Under the pieces are notes generated by a model. That model did no database searches and had not been told where the DNA came from. It was given only the letters and a program-made list of their open reading frames with translations. From positions 1 through 36,646 of the forward strand of contig CACXYH010000039.1 in the NCBI GenBank assembly GCA_902771785.1: a stretch of DNA of 36,646 bases. The letters are read 5' to 3'. Shown here in pieces: positions 32,001-36,646 of this stretch. Origin of the DNA: an uncultured Prevotellaceae bacterium (GTDB lineage: Bacteria > Bacteroidota > Bacteroidia > Bacteroidales > Bacteroidaceae). A program made the position numbers and the translations under genes. Every line of letters starts with the position of its first letter. The first letter of the stretch is position 1.

Positions 32001-34295
32001 GTCATACTCCACTTGCTTCGTCTCACTTGTCAGTTCCATTCCATCGTCAGCTACAATCTTTGCATAGATGCCATGGAAAGAATGAGCGTATGGCTTGTAT
32101 AGTTCACAAGTTGCTGTCCAGGAGCCATCGGCTTTCGATGAAGTCGTACCGATTAGCACATCGTTGTCATAGATTCTCACCTCGCTATGTCCTTTCGCCG
32201 TTCCATGAATGGTGATATTGGTATTGGCTGCATATTTGGGTGTGCTCAGTGACAGTCCCTTTGCTTCAAACTGTGCTGTTCCTATTGGCTGCAAAACGTT
32301 TCCGTCCATGTCGAATGACGCCATGGCTGTTATCGTATAAGTCTGATTAAGCACGGGTATGATGCAGAAGCGTACCTGCCCTTGCCACTGGTCTTTGTTC
32401 AGCGTCATCGTTAGTCGGTTACCATCAATAGTGTGTGCCACCGCCTGACGATTTGCAATCACAGAATTCTCTACTATTTGGCATCCTTCAGGAATGTCTA
32501 TCGACAATTTCACGATATCGGCCTTTTCTGAATATTCGGGCTTAAAGTCTAAGTGAGCCGTCAGCGTGAGATAGTTGCCGGCTGTCAGCGATTCTTTGTT
32601 GGCATTGAAGTAGGTGTTGCCACTGGTGTAGTAGAAGCGCGTATCGTCCATGCTTGGCACGGCACTGATAGTCGTTGCTGTCAGCAAGCCATCTGCCACC
32701 GTAATACTTGTTGCCACATAGTCGCTACCTTCCTGAAGTCCCACGTCCCGAAGGCTTTCCATGCTTGGCATATTGCCAAGGAGCGTACTGCTACCCATTG
32801 AAACCAGCGTGTAGGTTCCGCTCTTGATGTGCCGTAGCGACAGCGTTTCGCCGGCATAGCTTCCTCTTGCGGCCAGCTTATTGCTCGCATCGTAGAGGTA
32901 GCCGATGGTGGTGCCATTGTTGCTCGAAGCATAGGTAATGTCGATACCGCCTAATTCGGTCAATGCCAGGTTGAAGCTGTTTGCTCCTGCTTCAATGGTA
33001 AACAGTGCAGTGGCATCGGCAAAAATGCCTTGCTTGCTCTTGGCTGTCAACCTTATTTCGTCGCCAATTTCGGCTCCAGACTTTATAATCACATTTTCGT
33101 TTTGCGTAGCAAAGTCGGTTATGCTTGTATTTTTTGTTTCGTTGTAGAGCGTAAACTCTATGTTGTTCAGTCCGCCAGTCCAGTCGGCAGTTTCCTCTGC
33201 TTGGTCGTTGGCCACAGCTTGTTGCAGGGCGATATTGGCCGCTATGGCAAAGCCGGAAATCAGGTTCATCGGAATGGTGCCCACGTTTCCATTGCCGTCG
33301 AAGCCGTCGCGGTGGAGCGTTGCGTCGAAATAGCCGTCACCACTGATGGTGATGTCGGTCTCGTCGTCGTACACCTCCACTCGGAACACACCCTGCTCGT
33401 TGGTCTGCGTAGCGTAGTCTTGCCCCCACTTTCCATTGAGCTTCTGCTTCACGTTGACGGTCATTGCCGTCCTGTCAATGTCAGTGGCAGAAACACGACC
33501 TTCAAGCACGACGCGCCCAATTTCAGCAAGTTGACAGACAACGGTATCCGTTTCAGCCACTATCTTTTGCATCGTCACTTCGCGATAAGTGCGCCCAAAT
33601 TCTTCATCCAGCGCGATGGAGTAATATATGGTAGTGCTATCTGTTATGCCATTCAGGTCCTTTCCCGTTCCTATCTGGTTTTTATCTGCATCATACCAAG
33701 TGATGCTTGCATGATTGGTTACATCGTTATTCTGGTTGTCAACAACTTTGAGTGCTAATGAGCTGCCTACTTCTACTTCGAAGGGAATGATATTTTTAAA
33801 GTCTTTCCAACCTTCTGTCGCCTCATATAGCTCAAGCGAATATGCAGGCACATAAAGAGAGGCTTCATTATAGGTATCGTAACCGAATACATTTCGTATC
33901 GGAAAAGGATTGTTAATGTATGAAGTGACACTTGTCAGGCCGTCACAGCCGTAGAATGCATAGTCGCCTATGGTCGTCACGGAGTTTGGAATGGTGATGT
34001 TCGTCAGGTCGAAGCATCCTTCGAATGTACTTTCGCCGATGGTCGTCACAGAGTTAGGGATATTGATGCTCGTCAGGGAGCAATACTCAAATGCACCTTC
34101 GCCGATGCTCGTCACAGAGTTTGGGATTTTGATGCTTGTTAGTCCGTAGCAACACCAGAACGCCTCAATGCCAATACTCGTCACGGAGTTAGGGATATTG
34201 ATGCTCGTCAGGCCAGAGCATCCATTGAATGCAGCTCCGCCGATGGTCGTCACCGAGTTCGGGATGTTTACACTCGTCAGTCCAGAGCAATTCAT
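29067..34295 (-). CDS. Giant LRR / T9SS surface protein, apparently 5'-truncated
   Basis: 1742 residues. It starts inside a BspA-like leucine-rich repeat run (LRR_5, about 1-125; unit [19 protein letters not shown]) with no signal peptide; an in-frame stop lies 10 codons upstream. Several beta-sandwich regions follow: a carboxypeptidase-regulatory-like unit (about 260-330), Ig-like parts (600-800), a long helical region (about 950-1250) with a charged linker ([16 protein letters not shown]), [21 protein letters not shown], and a chitobiase-like domain with [10 protein letters not shown]. The last 80 residues form a T9SS type A sorting domain ([15 protein letters not shown]...MVRKIVKI). A T9SS cargo needs a signal peptide, so this copy may not be exported. 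Homologues are adhesin-like surface proteins. Confidence 0.88.
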   Translation of the reverse strand: MNCSGLTSVNIPNSVTTIGGAAFNGCSGLTSINIPNSVTSIGIEAFWCCYGLTSIKIPNSVTSIGEGAFEYCSLTSINIPNSVTTIGESTFEGCFDLTNITIPNSVTTIGDYAFYGCDGLTSVTSYINNPFPIRNVFGYDTYNEASLYVPAYSLELYEATEGWKDFKNIIPFEVEVGSSLALKVVDNQNNDVTNHASITWYDADKNQIGTGKDLNGITDSTTIYYSIALDEEFGRTYREVTMQKIVAETDTVVCQLAEIGRVVLEGRVSATDIDRTAMTVNVKQKLNGKWGQDYATQTNEQGVFRVEVYDDETDITISGDGYFDATLHRDGFDGNGNVGTIPMNLISGFAIAANIALQQAVANDQAEETADWTGGLNNIEFTLYNETKNTSITDFATQNENVIIKSGAEIGDEIRLTAKSKQGIFADATALFTIEAGANSFNLALTELGGIDITYASSNNGTTIGYLYDASNKLAARGSYAGETLSLRHIKSGTYTLVSMGSSTLLGNMPSMESLRDVGLQEGSDYVATSITVADGLLTATTISAVPSMDDTRFYYTSGNTYFNANKESLTAGNYLTLTAHLDFKPEYSEKADIVKLSIDIPEGCQIVENSVIANRQAVAHTIDGNRLTMTLNKDQWQGQVRFCIIPVLNQTYTITAMASFDMDGNVLQPIGTAQFEAKGLSLSTPKYAANTNITIHGTAKGHSEVRIYDNDVLIGTTSSKADGSWTATCELYKPYAHSFHGIYAKIVADDGMELTSETKQVEYDKNLSVPQKVTMTYYNGWYKKNKTVEFNLLEGTTTPASYPFFSGTDFTFLAEFTRNDSTLIKNVNIKVLNSDGTVRTLPATFDGKQNKWVATTKYSNSSRLPQNVAVEYIRLENDSIDNTESFNDQMTILDNCRSAVIQYAEENYDYSVIEEGESFVNFHVKGEGETGYRTKIEELDFSEAVKRMDEVQFDFEYDEDGKLLCSYTEILDAYTSTTFIDFADSIAFTITMETGKHSSRRHAPSTVNIINGMANLGSIVNEAIPYLNIPSDLSYMNGLYNRYRYSFDNINLNTQVLLRMKCDDGSFKLSEPTMSAFFEQIYAYQEEYMIFTNKLLDYIHEYERKVAYSAAYDIALTLAGGRAAKMILNCTKFTPRANVVSSLTRFMKKPYMKIMPGDNRRTVNMMSNVLGVYLGQAVNAIDSVLNPAFADFKSVYTNVHSWAPQQYSSIMNKYYELTDDIERNYKKCKKEEKDKEEKKDEPRDEKTNGNKNDFTGKGATPQIDPSGYVYEAVLSNRLEGVTATCYQKVQKEDMYGDITEEAEMWNAEDYSQQNPLKTDADGFYRWDVPQGMWQVKYEKEGYETAYSEWLPVPPPQLDVNIGMKQSTPPTVKQMRGYESGITIETSKYMRPATLNTTNVTVTRNGMDVKGSIDIENAEKEPRGDAVYASKIKFIPEMNFETTDEVIVTVHKEVESYCGVNMVSDFVQKVEIEPEIKEIVADSVISIPYQGSKTILVVVLPKTAAMGKTLRIHSSSAMIAAANKEEITLDENGSATLTLNGELPGSAFLTFAIDNTDMQAQSKVKVVMENDMVATPIASITSGLSVDAGTQLTLTCETEGATIYYTLDGSCPCDEAKRIKYEAPIVIDSDVIVKAIAVKGDMDDSDIATFVYLINDTGIESMGIAGIRIWPLVTSSTIHVDLKDLKAENITVVNMNGATMYSAANVRGRITIDLGRYADGMYIVNVKCKDGRMVRKIVKIRD
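33935..34295 (-). repeat. About 69-bp DNA repeats encoding LRR_5 units
   Basis: Five to six units of about 69 bp (one is 66) share GATGGTCGTCAC-GAGTT-GGGAT and CTCGTCAG stretches. The near-identical units can recombine, which would explain unit loss and the truncated start. Confidence 0.8.
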
Positions 34296-34612
34296 GTATT
34301 TGCAAATTACTTTATATCAACTATTTGCCAATTAAACGGTAGAAAAATGACTGCGCAGATACCATGAATTGGAAAAAAGACGAATATTTAACGTTTTTAA
34401 CTTTTTTAAACTACGGCACAAGTGTACAATGAATTAATTCTGTTATGTCAATTATACTTAGGGGTGTCTTTTTCTGGCAATGTAGCTTTCCTAGAGTAAA
34501 AGCGATACATTATTTATATGGGAATTCCATTTATATAACAAGAAAAGCATTATTATTTGCCAATCAAACTTAATTTCAACACTTAAAGTATTGTTGTACG
34601 AAAGAAATTTTG
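34296..34612. other. AT-rich gene-free stretch
   Basis: No gene is seen. Minus-strand reading gives no signal peptide for the LRR protein. A minus-strand TAAGTTTG (34565-34572) fits the -7 consensus but is 270 bp from the LRR start. ATTTGCCAATTAAAC at about 34323 recurs with one change at about 34554. Confidence 0.5.
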
Positions 34613-34620
34613 TACCTTTG
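34613..34620 (+). promoter_or_regulatory. -7 promoter box for the DUF6088-nuclease operon
   Basis: TACCTTTG fits TAnnTTTG, with TTGTTG about 17 bp upstream. It lies 50 bp before the ATG at 34670 and excludes an in-frame start at 34610. Confidence 0.75.
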
Positions 34621-34669
34621 CGGTCGGAAATATTTGTTATCATTCCGACCAAATTTACAGATATTATCA

Positions 34670-35287
34670 ATGGAGAATGCAGTAGTACAACAGATTAGGA
34701 AAAGGATTACTCGCAGTAAGTTCGGCGAGATATTCTTTGTTTCTTCTTTTCCTCAGTATGATGTCGGGTACGTCACCAAGCTGCTCGCCATATTTGAGAA
34801 AGAAGGATTAATTACACGAATAGCTAAAGGTGTGTATGTCAAGGCACGTAAAACTCGTTTTGGTATCTTTTACCCTTCTGTTTACGAATTAGTGAAAGAG
34901 ATTGCCAAACGAGATAAGGCAAAAGTCATACCGACAGGTGCCACGGCAGCTAATCGTTTAGGATTCTCCACACAAGTACCCATGAATACCATTTTTCTGA
35001 CTACCGGGTCTGGACGAAAGTTAAAATTAGGGAATCGAACAGTGACACTTAAACATGGGGCACCCAAGAACTTTGCATTACGAGGACGTTTGATGCCGGA
35101 ATTGGTTCAGGCACTACGCAACATCGGTAAGAACAACATCACTCAGGAAGTTGAATCGAGGATTGGACAACTGTTCACGGAAACGCCAGAGACAAATACC
35201 ATAGAATATGATTTATTGTTGGCTCCCGTTTGGATACGACAAGTTATAAAGAAAGGAATAAAAAGCGATTTGGGAGTTTTGCTCTGA
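34670..35287 (+). CDS. DUF6088 / AbiEi-like winged-helix protein
   Basis: 205 residues. An N-terminal winged helix (about 1-60: FFVSSFPQYDVGYVTKLLAI, then GLITRIAKGVYV) is followed by the DUF6088 body with PTGATAANRLGFSTQVP and IFLTTGSGRKLKLG. DUF6088 is related to AbiEi, the antitoxin and autorepressor of type IV AbiE systems. Its usual partner, a nucleotidyltransferase-like AbiEii toxin, is not here; a RusA-like and a PD-(D/E)XK-like nuclease follow instead. I chose the ATG at 34670 because the longer frame starts inside the promoter. It probably represses its own operon by binding near 34590-34670. AT-rich codon use differs from the left half of the window. Confidence 0.88.
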   Translation: MENAVVQQIRKRITRSKFGEIFFVSSFPQYDVGYVTKLLAIFEKEGLITRIAKGVYVKARKTRFGIFYPSVYELVKEIAKRDKAKVIPTGATAANRLGFSTQVPMNTIFLTTGSGRKLKLGNRTVTLKHGAPKNFALRGRLMPELVQALRNIGKNNITQEVESRIGQLFTETPETNTIEYDLLLAPVWIRQVIKKGIKSDLGVLL

Positions 35288-35321
35288 TATGTTTGTACTA
35301 CAGAAAGGAGAATAATAAAGG

Positions 35322-35780
35322 ATGATATCAGCTATAATAAAATTAAGAAAGTCAACACCAGTTTCTTATAACTCCTCCGATTCTAAGAAACGTGAGAGAT
35401 ATAAAGGGACAATAGTAGAGGCCTTTTCCAGAAACTATAATGGAAAAGTACCCAAATTTCGTAAGGGTATTGAATTGTACGGTCAGGTGTATTTTTTTAC
35501 AAGTGCCGGCACAGACCTCGATGCTGACAATATCAGCAAGCCAGTGTGGGATGCGCTGATTGGAACCATATATGAAGATGACAAACAGATTGTGCAAAGA
35601 ACAAGCACGGTCATATATACAAAGAAACATGACTTGATACAAATAAATGGTGATTCTGATACATCTGCTGAGCTATTGCAAATACTGACAGGAAACAATG
35701 TGAAATGTATATATGTGGAATGCGGGTACTTCAAGGAAACCATGATAGAGATAGAAAAGGAGGACTTATATGAAGATTGA
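35322..35780 (+). CDS. RusA-like Holliday-junction endonuclease
   Basis: 152 residues. The core has the RusA fold signature: TDLDADNISKPVWDALIG with D67 and D69 before N70, and IYEDDKQIV with D86/D87. These correspond to the catalytic D70, D72 and D91 of E. coli RusA (DxDN and DD motifs). A lysine-rich TKKHD follows. RusA enzymes resolve four-way DNA junctions as dimers; most are prophage-encoded next to recombination genes, not next to DUF6088. The C-terminal 45 residues are an acidic extension. An AAAGGAG lies 11 bases before the ATG. It overlaps the next gene by 11 bp. Confidence 0.85.
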   Translation: MISAIIKLRKSTPVSYNSSDSKKRERYKGTIVEAFSRNYNGKVPKFRKGIELYGQVYFFTSAGTDLDADNISKPVWDALIGTIYEDDKQIVQRTSTVIYTKKHDLIQINGDSDTSAELLQILTGNNVKCIYVECGYFKETMIEIEKEDLYED

Positions 35781-36393
35781 TAAGCAATACCTTAAAAAAT
35801 ACTATCATCGCGCTGCGGTGGATCAACTCTGCGCTCAGTATAATAAAAGAGGCTATAAGGTAACAGTCGAAGAACGAATTGGCGACTATAGGGTTGATAT
35901 GGTCGCACGAAAAGACGATTCGATCATCTTCTTTGAAGTGAAGACGGGAGATGTCAGAGCAGAAACAAAAGCCCGTATTAAACAGCAAGCGAGTTATCTG
36001 AAGGAAACTTATCCTGGCTGCAAGTTCTTCTTGATTGCGGTACGTTATCCTGACGAAGATACGATTGTCATTGATAATATAGAAGAGTTAGTGTATGATT
36101 ATCTTGTCAGTAGCGGAATACCCTCTGACCTTGATGAACTGTCTACGCACACGTCCATCGAAGATGTGGAGAGTGTATCTGTCAATAGTATAGAGATCAC
36201 CAATGAATCTATACTAATAGAATGTGAAGGCCGTGTAGGTGTTCAGTTAGATTATAACAATCGCGAATCGGATGCCCCATTCTATATGTCTTTTCCGTTC
36301 ACAATGAAAGGGGAACTTGAATACAATGACGGAAAACTTGAGATGGTAGATATGACTGAATTCGAAGCTGATACGTCAGAGTTTTACGAATAA
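35770..36393 (+). CDS. PD-(D/E)XK-like nuclease
   Basis: 207 residues. The first 95 form a restriction-endonuclease-like fold: helix AAVDQLCAQYNKRGYKVTVE, then D43 in GDYRVDMVARKDD and E56-x-K58 in FFEVKTGD, the D...ExK catalytic triad on adjacent strands, then ETKARIKQQASYL and FLIAVRYPDEDT. The remaining 110 residues (TSIEDVESVSVNSIEI...MSFPFTMKGELEY) are a beta-rich domain I do not recognise; it may bind the target or a partner. The start overlaps the RusA-like gene by 11 bp, so the two nucleases are translationally coupled. Confidence 0.82.
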   Translation: MKIDKQYLKKYYHRAAVDQLCAQYNKRGYKVTVEERIGDYRVDMVARKDDSIIFFEVKTGDVRAETKARIKQQASYLKETYPGCKFFLIAVRYPDEDTIVIDNIEELVYDYLVSSGIPSDLDELSTHTSIEDVESVSVNSIEITNESILIECEGRVGVQLDYNNRESDAPFYMSFPFTMKGELEYNDGKLEMVDMTEFEADTSEFYE

Positions 36394-36408
36394 AAGAGCT
36401 ATCCATCA

Positions 36409-36646
36409 ATGATGCATCCCATCACATACATATTCTTATTAGGAAAAAGGCAAGAGATATGGAATCCTCTTCTCCCCATGGAAGAGTTGGTTAACCCATA
36501 CCTTATGACTTTGGGTGATTTTCCGCAATGCATGGAGCATTTTGCTCTTGGCGTGGACTATTACTCTGGATTATATGGCTCAGGTAATCACCTAAGCTAT
36601 ATGGTGTTGTTTGTCTTTGAGGATACAGTGGATGATATAAGATTGG
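36409..36646 (+). CDS. Unknown fourth operon gene, 3' end outside the window
   Basis: An uninterrupted frame from the ATG at 36409 (or 36412) gives 79 codons before the window ends: MMHPITYIFLLGKRQEIWNP and later GVDYYSGLYGSGNHLSYMVL. It starts 15 bp after the PD-(D/E)XK gene on the same strand, with similar AT-rich codons, so it probably belongs to the same operon. No family recognised. Confidence 0.6.
   Translation, partial: MMHPITYIFLLGKRQEIWNPLLPMEELVNPYLMTLGDFPQCMEHFALGVDYYSGLYGSGNHLSYMVLFVFEDTVDDIRL

Noticed and set aside
33030-33758. A 242-codon plus-strand frame inside the LRR protein
   Set aside because: Antisense of the large minus-strand frame, with no recognisable domain and no promoter.
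34670-36393. A classical type IV AbiE toxin-antitoxin pair
   Set aside because: The DUF6088 gene is present but no nucleotidyltransferase-like AbiEii gene follows within the window.

Overview
The window looks like a Bacteroidales chromosome segment, most likely Prevotellaceae. Many gene starts are preceded by the Bacteroidetes -7 promoter element TAnnTTTG. Gene types point the same way: a BspA-like leucine-rich-repeat surface protein with a type IX secretion (T9SS) C-terminus, an HU-HIG protein, a DUF4974 anti-sigma factor, DUF3108, and a GH3-type acyl-adenylase. No rRNA, tRNA or CRISPR array was seen.

Positions 1-22,150 are GC-rich and mostly housekeeping or carbohydrate genes. They hold an aldo/keto reductase; a minus-strand OPT transporter / GH28 / RluA operon; two overlapping Cache-HAMP sensors, the second a full histidine kinase and the first a kinase-less paralogue; a minus-strand operon of GH3-type adenylase, Ig-like lipoprotein, DUF3108 protein and GH43; the acpP-fabF-rnc operon; and an ECF sigma / anti-sigma / outer-membrane receptor operon.

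Positions 22,150-28,000 are accessory and partly decayed. They hold a YqiA-like esterase; 750 bp of non-coding DNA full of inverted repeats (a perfect 38-bp AT palindrome nested in longer inverted arms, and a second copy of a 22-bp tandem repeat also found at 9.5 kb); a three-gene DUF3791 / DUF3990 / DUF3791-like locus whose middle gene is deleted to a 128-bp scar; a flavodoxin-cyclophilin-like lipoprotein coupled to a carboxymuconolactone decarboxylase-cupin protein; two 5'-truncated gene ends lying head to head; and an HU-HIG protein.

Positions 28,000-36,646 are visibly more AT-rich. They hold a PIN-domain toxin-antitoxin pair between two nearly identical 52/53-bp direct repeats, an AlbA_2-type gene remnant, a 1742-residue LRR/T9SS surface protein lacking a signal peptide, and at the right edge an operon with its own promoter: DUF6088 (AbiEi-like), a RusA-like Holliday-junction nuclease, a PD-(D/E)XK-like nuclease, and a fourth gene running off the window. 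That two-nuclease operon under an AbiEi-like regulator is the best candidate here for an undescribed, possibly defence-related, system.
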